Shown here: piece by piece, positions 35,517-44,608 of the stretch
Layout: each line of letters begins with the position of its first letter
How positions within the stretch are numbered: the first letter of the stretch is position 1
From: an uncultured Clostridium sp.
GTDB lineage: Bacteria; Bacillota; Clostridia; TANB77; CAG-508
NCBI GenBank assembly: GCA_947569365.1
Contig: CANOSM010000014.1
Span: 1-49,586 of the forward strand
DNA length: 49,586 nucleotides
Direction: 5' to 3'
Translations under genes and position numbers: made by a program
The notes under the pieces: model-generated
What the model was told of the DNA's origin: nothing
The model's input: only the letters and a program-made list of their open reading frames with translations
The model's database searches: none

Positions 35517-36119
35517 TTACTCTACATATCCTTTTGCTATAATCGCTTTTTCTATTTCATTTGTTCTTTTTAAGATAGATATAATTAATGGTCTAACAAA
35601 TAAATGAATATTATTTATTTTCATATTATATCCTTTTGAAATTAATATTTGTTTTAATTCAATAATTTCATCTTTTAATATTGGAATAAATGAAATCCCC
35701 ATACTTATTAGTAATCCTATACTACTTGTATTAATTTTAAATAATTTTAGAGGACTTAATAATTTCTCTATTACTTCACTTATTTCAACTACAGAAATAC
35801 TTTTAGAAAATATATATGTACTATTACAAGCTATTATAAATCTTACCATTATTAAAAAAGCATATTCTATATTCGAAATTAATGAGTTAATAATTAATGT
35901 AATTATTATTATTGGAGAAATATATAGTAAATATTCTATACTTTTTTTTAATTTTATTTTTAATATTTTTTCAATAATTAAATTAGATAAAAATATTAAA
36001 AAAAGAATTAAATAATTATTTATAAAAAATACAGATAATACAAAAATATCAAAAAAAATAAATTTAATTATATTTTTTATTAATTTATTATTTATTTTAT
36101 TTTTAATAGGATTTTCCAT
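35517..36119 (-). CDS. ecfT: ECF transporter transmembrane subunit EcfT
   Basis: A 200-aa integral membrane protein with about five segments, coupling the ATPase to a substrate-binding S component. The cytoplasmic coupling region carries the two Ala/Arg-type motifs in divergent form (VRPLIISILKRTNEIEKAI near the C-terminus). It is shorter than common EcfT proteins (about 260 aa), which fits a dedicated (group I) system. Last gene of the unit folT-folC-ecfA-ecfT; 66 nt separate it from ecfA. Confidence 0.8.
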   Translation of the reverse strand: MENPIKNKINNKLIKNIIKFIFFDIFVLSVFFINNYLILFLIFLSNLIIEKILKIKLKKSIEYLLYISPIIIITLIINSLISNIEYAFLIMVRFIIACNSTYIFSKSISVVEISEVIEKLLSPLKLFKINTSSIGLLISMGISFIPILKDEIIELKQILISKGYNMKINNIHLFVRPLIISILKRTNEIEKAIIAKGYVE

Positions 36120-36185
36120 TTTATTTTTTCCTTATTTATTAATATTTTATATTTTTTTATTTTATTTATTATTTAATTTAATAAT

Positions 36186-37007
36186 TCATTTTTTATCTAT
36201 ATTTTCTTTAATTATTTTAATTAAATTTTCTTTTGAATAATCTTCTATATTATTAATATTTATTCTCATATTTTTTAATTCTAATAAAATATCAATAATA
36301 TATGGCAATTTTATTTCACACTCATTAAAAACTTGGATATTATTAATAATATCCTTTTTATTAATTATTTTTTTTATTTTTTTCTCCTCTAATATTATTA
36401 TTCTATCTCCCAATAATAATTCTTCAGAATTATTTGTAATTATTATAAATGTATATCCTTTTTTCTTTAGTTCTCTAATTATTTTATGTATTTTTTCTTT
36501 TCCCAGAGTATCAATCATTGTAGTAGGCTCATCCATAACAATATATTTTGTACCAATTGCTAAAATTCCAGCTATATTTATTCTTTGTTTCTGACCTAAA
36601 GATAATCCATATGATTCCTTTTCATAAAATCCATTCATATCAACCATATTTAAGGCTTCTTTTATTTTATTTTCTCTATCATCAATTTCCAAGTTTTTTA
36701 GAGCAAATTCTAAATCATCTTTTATAGTTGGAAATATTATTTGATTTTCAGGGTTTTGAAATAATATTCCAATTTGTTTTCTTAGCTCCTTTTTTGTTTT
36801 TTTATTTTTAGTATTAATATTATCAATTAATATTTCTCCTTTTTTAGGAACTAATATACCAGAAATCAACTTTGCTAAAGTTGATTTTCCAGTACCGTTT
36901 TTTCCAACAATAGTAATTATTTCTCCATCACTAATTTCTAAATTTATATTTTCTAAAATATCATCACTAAATTTATATTTATAACTTAAATTATTAATTC
37001 TTATCAT
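36186..37007 (-). CDS. ecfA: ECF transporter ATPase
   Basis: A 273-aa ABC ATPase. Walker A VGKNGTGKST at about 33-42, Q-loop FQNPENQIIF, signature LSLGQKQRINIAG and Walker B YIVMDEPTT are present. The FQNPENQ form of the Q-loop is typical of ECF (cobalt/vitamin) ATPases. Only one ATPase gene is found beside the T and S components, so the pump is probably a homodimer, or a second EcfA is supplied from elsewhere. It starts 11 nt after folC. Confidence 0.88.
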   Translation of the reverse strand: MIRINNLSYKYKFSDDILENINLEISDGEIITIVGKNGTGKSTLAKLISGILVPKKGEILIDNINTKNKKTKKELRKQIGILFQNPENQIIFPTIKDDLEFALKNLEIDDRENKIKEALNMVDMNGFYEKESYGLSLGQKQRINIAGILAIGTKYIVMDEPTTMIDTLGKEKIHKIIRELKKKGYTFIIITNNSEELLLGDRIIILEEKKIKKIINKKDIINNIQVFNECEIKLPYIIDILLELKNMRININNIEDYSKENLIKIIKENIDKK

Positions 37008-37018
37008 TATTATTTCCT

Positions 37019-38321
37019 TTATTTATTATCATTTATTATTTTTATTACTTCTTTATAAATATAAAAACTACCAATTATAAATACTTTTATATTATCTCTT
37101 CCTTTGTATTTATCTTTTACTTCATTTATTGACTCTGATAATGACTTCTTTATATATTTTCCTCTATTATTTATTTGTGTAGACTTTAAATATAAATCCT
37201 CTTTAGAAACAAAGCTTTTTTCCTTTATACCATCTGTAAAATAGAATATAGAATCATTATAATTATTAATTAGTATTTCCAGTATTTTTTTATAGTCTTT
37301 AGTATCTAAAATAGATATTATAAATACCTTTTTATTATCTAAATAGTATTGATTTATTGTCTCCATCAAATTCTCTATTGCGGGATTGTTATGTGCCCCA
37401 TCATATATTATCTCTGGATTATTATTTATTTTTTCAAATCTTGCTTTATGTATAACATTTTTTAGTGCGTTTCTTATTGATTTATCCGCAATTTTATATC
37501 CTTTTTCTCTTAAGATTTCCACAGCTTTTATACATATTGTGGAATTATATATTTGTTTTTTTCCTTTTAAGTTAATAGCAATGTCTTTCATATCTTTGTA
37601 TGAATAGTATTGTAAATTTGAATCATGTCTATAATCAGAACAATCACTTTCGTTTATAATATGTAATACACTGTTTTCTTTTATACTCTTATCTTCTATT
37701 ATTTTTAATATTTTATACCCGTCACTATTATTTTGCTTCAAATAAATAACATCAGAATTCTTTTTTATAATTCCTGCTTTATTTTGTGCTATCTCTTCTA
37801 TACTACTACCTAATATATCCATATGGTCATACCCTACTGATACAATTATTGATATTATTGAGTTTACTATATTTGTACAATCAAGAGTTCCACCAAGTCC
37901 TGTTTCTAATATAACAAAATCACATCTCTGCATTTCAAAATATATAAGTGCTATACATGTTATTACTTCAAACCATTTTACTTTTATTTCATTTTTTTTA
38001 TTATATTCATCAATATATATTGATAACTTTTCTAATATTTTGCTTATTTCACTATCTGTAATTTCACTATTATTAACTTGTATTGTCTCATTAAATCTTA
38101 TTAATTGTGGTGAAATGAATTTTCCTACCTTAAACTTTTCTTCTATTAAAATTTTATTCATCATTTCACATACACTACCTTTTCCGGTTTGTCCCTGCAA
38201 CATGTATTATCTTTAATTTATCCTGTGGATTATCAAATTTGGATAGTAAAAATTCCATAGCTTTTAGAGTTGGATCTTTTGTAAATTTATCAAATCTTTT
38301 TAAATATTCATTAATATCCAT
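37019..38321 (-). pseudogene. folC: Folylpolyglutamate synthase, frameshifted in the P-loop
   Basis: Adds glutamates to folate, trapping it in the cell. The expected start is ATG 38321 (GAGGAGG upstream, 1 nt after folT). The frame runs through an N-terminal helix and strand ending IIHVAGTN, then meets CGG-AAA-AGG-TAG. Removing one C (38186/38187) restores AAC-GGA-AAA-GGT, i.e. the P-loop AGTNGKGSV, and the protein continues to the normal end (about 433 aa), with the KFISPQL and YDGAHNNPAAI-type (here YDGAHNNPAIE) motifs. Causes could be real inactivation, a sequencing insertion or +1 recoding; the ABC ATPase at 14483-15397 has the same kind of extra C. Confidence 0.9.
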
Positions 38322-38322
38322 A

Positions 38323-38922
38323 TTATTCCTCCTCTAGGTACTTATCTATCTCTTTTCTTAATATATTATATATTGCTGGAATGACTATTATCTGTATAAT
38401 AAATATTCCTAATTGTGTTACAAATCTTGTAGGTATTATTGCTAAATAAGCTTTTCCAAATAATATATTTAGCCATAATGCTTGAAGAAAAACATTTACA
38501 ATAAATCTAACAATTATTGAAGATATAATTAGATTAATAGTAAATCTTTTTACTTTAGCTTCCTTTGTCAATAATATATTTGAAATTACTTTGCCAAACT
38601 TACTTTGTCCTATTTTAGTATCTACAAATTTTTCCTTTAGCCCAGGATATAAAAATATACCATATATTAATCCTTTGATTACAGCTGATATTGTAAATCC
38701 TACAAAGTATTCTCCAAATGGGAATAAATGTGCTCCTATATAATCAGATAAACCAAATATTAACATAGAATATACTGGGCCTAGTAATATTGCTGTAATT
38801 AGTGCTGGTATAAAACTTAAGTTAATAGTGAAAAATGTTGTATTAAATGATAGAAATCTGTCTGATATAATCATTATTGCTAATAATAACGCTGCAATTA
38901 CTGTTTTCTTTAATTTTGACAT
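38323..38922 (-). CDS. folT: Folate-binding S component FolT of an ECF transporter
   Basis: A 199-aa membrane protein with six segments. It is recognised by the N-terminal KTVIAALLLAIMIISDRF segment, GPVYSMLIFGLSDYIGAHLFPFGEYF in the middle and a FVTQLG loop, the layout of FolT-type substrate-binding subunits. It binds folates outside and toggles in the membrane. Preceded by a THF riboswitch and followed by folC, ecfA and ecfT, which strongly supports folate as the substrate. AAAGGA lies 8 nt before the ATG. Confidence 0.9.
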   Translation of the reverse strand: MSKLKKTVIAALLLAIMIISDRFLSFNTTFFTINLSFIPALITAILLGPVYSMLIFGLSDYIGAHLFPFGEYFVGFTISAVIKGLIYGIFLYPGLKEKFVDTKIGQSKFGKVISNILLTKEAKVKRFTINLIISSIIVRFIVNVFLQALWLNILFGKAYLAIIPTRFVTQLGIFIIQIIVIPAIYNILRKEIDKYLEEE

Positions 38923-38974
38923 AAAAAAATTCCTTCTTTCTTTATTTCATTTATTTCTATAAATTCCGCACACA

Positions 38975-39006
38975 AAGAAAAAAGGTAATATTTCCTCTTA
39001 TTACTT
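38975..39006 (-). terminator. Terminator hairpin in the folT leader
   Basis: On the - strand a short stem AGTAATA/TATTACC with a purine-rich loop and a run of six T; lies directly after the THF aptamer and probably forms its expression platform. The stem is AT-rich and weak. Confidence 0.5.
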
Positions 39007-39008
39007 AT

Positions 39009-39093
39009 GAATAGCGGAATGCGAAAATAAATTAGCATTTACATTTCTCTTAGTAGCAACTTCCCGTCTACTAAGCCTTAACTATCTATTTTC
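39009..39093 (-). ncRNA. Tetrahydrofolate (THF) riboswitch
   Basis: The leader of folT has the hallmarks of the THF-I aptamer. The closing stem joins the 5' AATAG (39090-39086) and the 3' CTATT (39014-39010). An internal perfect hairpin CTTAGTAG/CTACTAAG (39075-39068 with 39056-39049) encloses the conserved ACGGGAAGTTG loop. The 3' conserved strand reads CGCATTCCGC, matching the consensus CGCAUCCGC. A putative terminator follows. The downstream segment GCGGAAT (38969-38963) can pair with ATTCCGC of the aptamer (39020-39014), a possible switching pair. THF binding would shut off folate uptake. Confidence 0.85.
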
Positions 39094-39114
39094 TACTCTA
39101 TTATTTTTTATATA

Positions 39115-39519
39115 TTATACTCCTGGAAAGCTTACACTTTCAAGCCATACTTCTTGATTTCTACTTGCGCCAGAATTATATGTTAATATAAACTCATTAT
39201 TTTCATCTAATATTAAATCAAATTTTATATTACTATATTTTTTATTAGCTTCTTTCCATTTTTTTAATTCTTCTTCTAAACCTGATTTAATATTATCATT
39301 AGACTGTCCATTTGCTCTTGCTACAATTTCCCTTTCATCTATGTTTTTTTGTAAGTCAGAAATGTCTTCTAAAAACTTTATTTTTGTAGCTTTTTGTAAT
39401 ATACCATCTGGGCCAAAAGATAAATTTACAGTAATTGTTGTAAGTATAGTTAAAACAATGATTGTAACTATTAATACTACTAATGTTATACCATTTTCTG
39501 ATTTTATACTTTTTACCAT
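39115..39519 (-). CDS. Prepilin-like protein with type IV N-terminus
   Basis: A 134-aa protein. The N-terminus KSENGITLVVLIVTIIVL is a class III prepilin signal: a basic leader, Gly before the cleavage point and a long hydrophobic helix. Glu at position +5 of the mature helix, usual in true pilins, is Val here. The rest is a helix (about 45-85) and a short beta region. Many gut Clostridia carry scattered single pilin-like genes of this type; no assembly ATPase or prepilin peptidase is in the window. GGAGGAAAT precedes the ATG; it lies 11 nt after acpS. Confidence 0.75.
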   Translation of the reverse strand: MVKSIKSENGITLVVLIVTIIVLTILTTITVNLSFGPDGILQKATKIKFLEDISDLQKNIDEREIVARANGQSNDNIKSGLEEELKKWKEANKKYSNIKFDLILDENNEFILTYNSGASRNQEVWLESVSFPGV

Positions 39520-39530
39520 ATTTCCTCCAA

Positions 39531-39905
39531 TTAATCATATAGTATTACTACTGTAGCAATAGCAAATTCATTGCTATGAGATAATGTAATATCAACACTT
39601 TTGATTATCTCATTATCTTTTTGCTTAAAATTAACATCTGGTCTTCCATTATCATCATTTACTACTTCTATATTGTTCCAATCAACATATGTTTCATCAT
39701 TAAATATTTTTGTAATAGCTTTATATGTTGCTTCTTTTGCAGCAAATCTGGCTGCATAATGTTGATATTTTACATTTTTATGTTTCTCACAATATTCTAT
39801 TTCTTTATCTGAATAAATTGAATTAATAAATTTTTCACCATGTTTTTCTATAATTTTTTCTATTCTATCTATTTTTATTATATCTGTACCACAAGATACT
39901 TTCAT
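39531..39905 (-). CDS. acpS: Holo-[acyl-carrier-protein] synthase
   Basis: Transfers phosphopantetheine from CoA to ACP, activating fatty acid synthesis. At 124 aa it has normal length, with the two signature strands: GTDIIKIDRI (Asp for magnesium) at about 6-15 and RFAAKEATYKAI (Glu for magnesium) at about 53-64, and a C-terminal LSHSNEFAIATV. It sits between an unknown membrane protein and a pilin-like gene, an unusual setting; in Bacilli acpS is often by alr. Confidence 0.95.
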   Translation of the reverse strand: MKVSCGTDIIKIDRIEKIIEKHGEKFINSIYSDKEIEYCEKHKNVKYQHYAARFAAKEATYKAITKIFNDETYVDWNNIEVVNDDNGRPDVNFKQKDNEIIKSVDITLSHSNEFAIATVVILYD

Positions 39906-39916
39906 ACTAACACCTA

Positions 39917-41185
39917 CTACATCAAATATAAATATGTTATAATCGAGAATGTATTTAATATTAATGATAATATTAAAAGCATTACAATTATTGTATTATC
40001 TCTATTATTTTTTTCAATTTTTAAGTCCTTATATATTATTTCATATTTTTTTCTTATTTCTTCAAACAAATCATCTAATTCAAATCTATTTTTAATTACT
40101 CTATAATACAAACTTCCTGTATCGTCTGTTGTCACATCTTTTACCCATAAACTTTTCGCAAAATTTATAAATTCTTTTCGTATTCTGATTATTTTATCAT
40201 AGCTCTTAAATTCCATATTAATTTGGTTTAAGAATATCTTTTGATATAATCTTAATATATATGTATAATATATTTGATTTTCGTATTCATAAGGTAATTT
40301 AGTGTAATTATACATATCAACTGTTGAAGCTAGAACATTACAGCTTGTATTTGTTATTCCTGTTCTTACATATTTTAATTTTGAGATAATACTAACATTT
40401 TGTTCATCACTTTTTTTATTTAAATCTGTTAAATGATTACTTGGAAATACATTTACATATTTTAAAAATTCGTTTTCTAAATTTTCAAATCCAACTCTTT
40501 CATTCCAATGTTCATTTTGAATGCATGCATATGCAAAAGTGTAAAATTTTTGTTTAGTCAGCATTACATTATTTTTCTCACGTTCTCCTGCTATTTCCTC
40601 TATTACTTCTTTTATTTCTTCTATACTCTCAAATGAATTAGTATTTATATTTATATTTTCATACTGTTTTAAACTATTGAATTCTGAATACATTTCCCTA
40701 AATTTATAATTAAAATTTAATAGATCTGAAAAATTTTCTGAATTTTCAATATTTGTTTTTAAACTGATAAAGCAAATACCTGTATTAAAACAAATAATTT
40801 CTATTTTAGATACATTAAATAATATACCTATATTTTCTTTTTTTCTTTTATCAAATTCTTTTATATCTTCATATTCACTAATATCATATTCAAATATAGC
40901 ACATGGTTGCTCTGAAATAATTTTACTTTGTTTATCTATATTCATATTTAAGAATTCTTTTAGCTTTTTGTTTCTGAATTCAAATGTAGACATATATGTA
41001 TTCCTTATATTTGTATTGAAATAATTATAAATATCTAAATCTTTTTCCTTCTCAAATATTTTTAGCTTGCATTTATTGTTTTTTAATAATTTAAGTATAT
41101 ATTTTTGATATTTATTAGTTTCTACTGTGTATGGATACAGAAAATACGTATATTGATATTTTACTGATAATTCCACTCTTATCAT
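39917..41185 (-). CDS. Unknown protein with a C-terminal membrane hairpin
   Basis: A 422-aa protein I do not recognise. It is soluble and mostly alpha/beta for about 380 residues, with a charged helix near 360-395, then a hydrophobic hairpin at about 397-421 that ends the protein, so it is tail-anchored or forms a CorA-like C-terminal membrane end. The large N-terminal domain with a long helix before two terminal segments resembles CorA topology, but the GMN motif is absent. Same transcript as the WG-repeat gene (27 nt upstream) and acpS (11 nt downstream). Confidence 0.65.
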   Translation of the reverse strand: MIRVELSVKYQYTYFLYPYTVETNKYQKYILKLLKNNKCKLKIFEKEKDLDIYNYFNTNIRNTYMSTFEFRNKKLKEFLNMNIDKQSKIISEQPCAIFEYDISEYEDIKEFDKRKKENIGILFNVSKIEIICFNTGICFISLKTNIENSENFSDLLNFNYKFREMYSEFNSLKQYENININTNSFESIEEIKEVIEEIAGEREKNNVMLTKQKFYTFAYACIQNEHWNERVGFENLENEFLKYVNVFPSNHLTDLNKKSDEQNVSIISKLKYVRTGITNTSCNVLASTVDMYNYTKLPYEYENQIYYTYILRLYQKIFLNQINMEFKSYDKIIRIRKEFINFAKSLWVKDVTTDDTGSLYYRVIKNRFELDDLFEEIRKKYEIIYKDLKIEKNNRDNTIIVMLLILSLILNTFSIITYLYLM

Positions 41186-41212
41186 TCTCCTCTTTTGTAT
41201 ATTAATTATTTT

Positions 41213-42733
41213 TTAATCTGTATATGAATTAAGTTCTATATTGTTATCTAAATGCCACTTTCCTATAAAGTTAATTTCAATATTATTATCCAAATTTTTT
41301 GTTGGTTCTAAAATAATTGTTCCATCTGATTTTATAGCTCCCCATTTTCCATCCTTTTTTATAGCACAAAATCCATATTCGTTTTGTTCTGTTGCATCAT
41401 CATATATGCAATCTACTATTTTTTTATTATCTTTATTTACATAACCATACTTTCCATCTTCTTTTACTAGAAATAATGTATTATTTGTAAGTACATCTCT
41501 ATTAGTTTTTTCCTCAAACTTCAAATTATAGTATTTATATTCATCATTTACTCTTATTCTGATATAAGATTTATCTTGATTAACTTCACTTATAGTTCCT
41601 GTAACTTTAAATTCACATTCATTATCATATAAATCTGTTGTATAATCATTGTTTTCGCATTCTATAAAAGACCCATCTGTTCTATAAGTTACATTTTTAT
41701 ATTTAAATTCTATTTTTTGAGTGTCATTTATATCTATTACACCATATTTATTTCCTTTTTTTGCGATATAATAATCTCCATATGCATGTTCTATATAATC
41801 ATATTTATTATTTATTAAAATTTTATTTTCAATACTCATTATTCCATATTTTTTATCTTTTATAAAAATTATATTGTCATTAATTATTTGTGAAACTTTT
41901 TGGTTATTTTTTATATCTGTCTTTTTTTCTCCATTGTTATCAACTATCATAATTTTATTATACTTTTGGACTAGATATAATGAATCTCCATAAATATTAT
42001 AGATTTTATCATATCCTGGTTCTAATATTACTTTTTTATCTGGTCCTATTATTCCATATTTATCATTTTCTGCCTTTACTATATATCCATCATCATATGT
42101 ATTTCCTAATGCTTTTATTTCTTTATATACAGTATCTAATATAATATCTTTGGAAATATTATTATATAACCCATATTTATTATCTTTCTTTAATATGATA
42201 CTTCTTTCTAATCCCTTTAGAGTATGAATATCATCATACTCTGGTGATAATAATTCGTTACCTTCATATGTAATTAATCCATATTTATTATCTTTTTTAA
42301 ATTTTAAAGCATCCTTTTCATACCATACATCTTCTAAAGTAGTAAAATTATCTAAAGCTTCTATATTATCATATTGTTTCAGTATTTCTTCTCCCTTAGA
42401 ATTAATTATCTTTGTTCTATATGTCTCATTTTCATAATTGACATTATCACTATATATAAAAAGCTCTTTTGTCTTATCTGGAATTATAATCATCTCATCA
42501 TATTTTGGTTCTATTATGACTTCTCCTTTATTATTTATAACTCCCCATTTATTATTTGCATGCAATGAAAAATATTCATATTTTTCATTAATTTTCTCCT
42601 TTTTTGGCTTAAATAGACTTATTACTGATACTATAACCATTATTATAACTATTAAAGCAATTATTGTTGCTATAACTTTCTTTATATTTAACTGTGGTTC
42701 TTCATCAAATCTTCTACCTTTTTCTATTCCCAT
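41213..42733 (-). CDS. Anchored WG-repeat protein
   Basis: A 506-aa protein with an N-terminal cytoplasmic stretch, one membrane segment (about 22-44) and about ten WG-type repeats outside the cell. Units have the form (K/D)NKYG(V/L)I......(I/L).P.YD, beginning with ANNKWGVINNKGEVIIEPKY near 60-80 and ending with DGKWGAIKSDGTII near 475. WG repeats form beta-propeller-like folds and serve in binding, usually of unknown ligands. GGAGGAAAT lies just before the ATG. First gene of a four-gene transcript with the unknown protein, acpS and the pilin-like gene. Confidence 0.85.
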   Translation of the reverse strand: MGIEKGRRFDEEPQLNIKKVIATIIALIVIIMVIVSVISLFKPKKEKINEKYEYFSLHANNKWGVINNKGEVIIEPKYDEMIIIPDKTKELFIYSDNVNYENETYRTKIINSKGEEILKQYDNIEALDNFTTLEDVWYEKDALKFKKDNKYGLITYEGNELLSPEYDDIHTLKGLERSIILKKDNKYGLYNNISKDIILDTVYKEIKALGNTYDDGYIVKAENDKYGIIGPDKKVILEPGYDKIYNIYGDSLYLVQKYNKIMIVDNNGEKKTDIKNNQKVSQIINDNIIFIKDKKYGIMSIENKILINNKYDYIEHAYGDYYIAKKGNKYGVIDINDTQKIEFKYKNVTYRTDGSFIECENNDYTTDLYDNECEFKVTGTISEVNQDKSYIRIRVNDEYKYYNLKFEEKTNRDVLTNNTLFLVKEDGKYGYVNKDNKKIVDCIYDDATEQNEYGFCAIKKDGKWGAIKSDGTIILEPTKNLDNNIEINFIGKWHLDNNIELNSYTD

Positions 42734-42837
42734 ATTTCCTCCAGTATAAGTTAAATTTTACATCATTACTATATCATAATATTCCTATATTTTTCAATAC
42801 TTTATAATTAATAACATACATATTAATTATGTTTCTA

Positions 42838-42866
42838 TTAACATTTTTTATTATTTTTGATATAAT
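42838..42866 (+). promoter_or_regulatory. Promoter of the thioesterase gene
   Basis: TTAACA (42838-42843), a 17-nt spacer and TATAAT (42861-42866), 31 nt before the ATG. Confidence 0.7.
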
Positions 42867-42897
42867 ATTATTTTATATGGAGGAATTAAATTAAACT

Positions 42898-43623
42898 ATG
42901 GGTATATATACAAAAAAATATAAAATATTATTTAATGATATTGATAAAAATTTAAAAATAACAGATATTGCTTTAATGAGGTATTTAGTTGAGATATCAG
43001 GAGAACATTCTGAAAAAGTTGGATATGGCTTATCTAATCAGAAAAGTACTAATGTTGTATTTTTACTTACAAGTTGGAAAGTAGAAATAATTAAAAGAGC
43101 TAACTTATTAGAAGAAATTACTATTAATACATGGGCTGAATCTTTTTCACACTCTCTATCTATTCGTAATTTTGAAATATTCTTAAATAGTGAATTAATA
43201 GCTAGAGCATCATCAAAATGGATTTTAGTAAATCCTAATACACACTCAATATTATCAACAACTCATGAAATTTTTAATGCCTATGGACCTGTGGACAAAA
43301 AGGTTTTTGATAAATCAATTTCGAAATTATCAATTCCAGATAATATACATTCTTCTTATGAATATACTATTAGGCGTAGAGATATTGATTCTAATAACCA
43401 TGTGAATAACTTAAAATATTTAGAATTAGCATATGAAGTACTTCCAGAAGTAGTGTATAAAAATCATAATTTCAATAAAATATCTATCAATTATAAATCC
43501 GAATGTAAGTTATCAGATAAGATAATATGTAATTATACACAAGTTAATAAAGATGAACACACTATAGTTATCAAAAATAGTGATTCTGATAAAGTTCATG
43601 CTATAATAAACTTGAAAATGTAA
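42898..43623 (+). CDS. Acyl-ACP thioesterase (FatA/FatB family)
   Basis: Releases fatty acids from acyl-ACP. A 241-aa double hot-dog protein. The first half has LMRYLVEISGEHSEKVGYG and a strand ending FLLTSWKVEI; the second half has the catalytic-type segment RRRDIDSNNHVNNLKYLE (Asp, Asn and His in the usual order). Bacterial members are used to supply free fatty acids or short acyl chains. GGAGG is 14 nt before the ATG, longer than usual, with no nearer in-frame start. Monocistronic. Confidence 0.88.
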   Translation: MGIYTKKYKILFNDIDKNLKITDIALMRYLVEISGEHSEKVGYGLSNQKSTNVVFLLTSWKVEIIKRANLLEEITINTWAESFSHSLSIRNFEIFLNSELIARASSKWILVNPNTHSILSTTHEIFNAYGPVDKKVFDKSISKLSIPDNIHSSYEYTIRRRDIDSNNHVNNLKYLELAYEVLPEVVYKNHNFNKISINYKSECKLSDKIICNYTQVNKDEHTIVIKNSDSDKVHAIINLKM

Positions 43624-43640
43624 TTACTTTATTACTGAAT

Positions 43641-43687
43641 ATAATCCACACCCCCTAAAAATATCATCTAGAATGTGTGTGGATTAT
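43641..43687. terminator. Hairpin between convergent genes
   Basis: Eleven-base-pair stem ATAATCCACAC/GTGTGGATTAT with a 25-nt loop between the thioesterase and Nudix stops; T-rich sequence follows on the + strand. Confidence 0.6.
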
Positions 43688-43708
43688 TAAAATCTTTTTC
43701 CTTTTTAT

Positions 43709-44608
43709 CTACTCAAACATCTCTAATACATCTATTGCCATCTTTCTTTTCTCTGGAAAAGTGTTAAAGTCTTGTCTTCTTATATCTTCTTTTGAAAACC
43801 ATTTACTTCCAAGTATTTCATTCTCATTCTCTTTTAGTTTACTTGTTTCCTTATCTACTCCTATATAAAAAATATCCATATGTATATGGTTTTCTTTTAC
43901 TAAGTTTTTTTGCAATGCAAAAGGTCTAATAAAATCTTCGCTTCTTGGATATCTTTCTCCAATTAGTTCAATATCTAAATTGGTCTCTTCTTTCACTTCA
44001 CGCAAAACTGCAGTTTCAATATCCTCATTTTTTTCCACATGTCCTCCAACAAAAAGCCATTTATCTAATTTTTTATGGTGGATAAATAGTATTTTATTTT
44101 TATGTTTATTCAAAATACATGCTGTAGCACAAAAATGGCATTCAACTTCTGGGATTTTCTTTAAATTATTAAAACTATAAATCTCTAAGCATTGTTTAAC
44201 TTCATCTGTTATTTTACTATTTTCTCTAGCTGATTGTAGTGTTTCCCATTTGTATGCATCATGTTCTGTTAATTTTACTTCTCCACATTTTTCAACTGTT
44301 ATTGCAAAATTATATTGACGTACTTTTTTCCCACTTCCAGAAATATAATCAAATGAATTTATAAAACAAACTACCTCTTTCAAATCTAAATTTGTCTCTT
44401 CCTTTACTTCTCTTACAAGAGTCTCATATATATCTTCTCCATTTTCCATATTTCCACTAGGTAGTTCATCTATTCCTCCCATAAAATCATCTGCTTTTCT
44501 ACTCATTATTAATATTTCATGTTTATCATTAACTATAACTGCTCCTACAACGTTTTTTTCAATTCCTTCTTCTTTTCCTCTTTCAATTAAATAATTATAA
44601 AACTTCAT
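43709..44608 (-). CDS. Tandem Nudix hydrolase (two Nudix domains)
   Basis: A 299-aa protein with two complete Nudix domains. Box 1 (about 51-73) runs GNMENGEDIYETLVREVKEE, and box 2 (about 191-213) runs GHVEKNEDIETAVLREVKEE; both keep the GX5EX7REUXEE pattern, so both may bind magnesium and split nucleoside diphosphate-linked substrates. The linker holds a HFCATAC segment. The ATG follows the preceding stop directly (GAGGAGG upstream), so it is translated together with the radical SAM-aminotransferase fusion. The joint job may be processing of a nucleotide-linked sugar or amino sugar, but this is inference. Confidence 0.88.
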   Translation of the reverse strand: MKFYNYLIERGKEEGIEKNVVGAVIVNDKHEILIMSRKADDFMGGIDELPSGNMENGEDIYETLVREVKEETNLDLKEVVCFINSFDYISGSGKKVRQYNFAITVEKCGEVKLTEHDAYKWETLQSARENSKITDEVKQCLEIYSFNNLKKIPEVECHFCATACILNKHKNKILFIHHKKLDKWLFVGGHVEKNEDIETAVLREVKEETNLDIELIGERYPRSEDFIRPFALQKNLVKENHIHMDIFYIGVDKETSKLKENENEILGSKWFSKEDIRRQDFNTFPEKRKMAIDVLEMFE

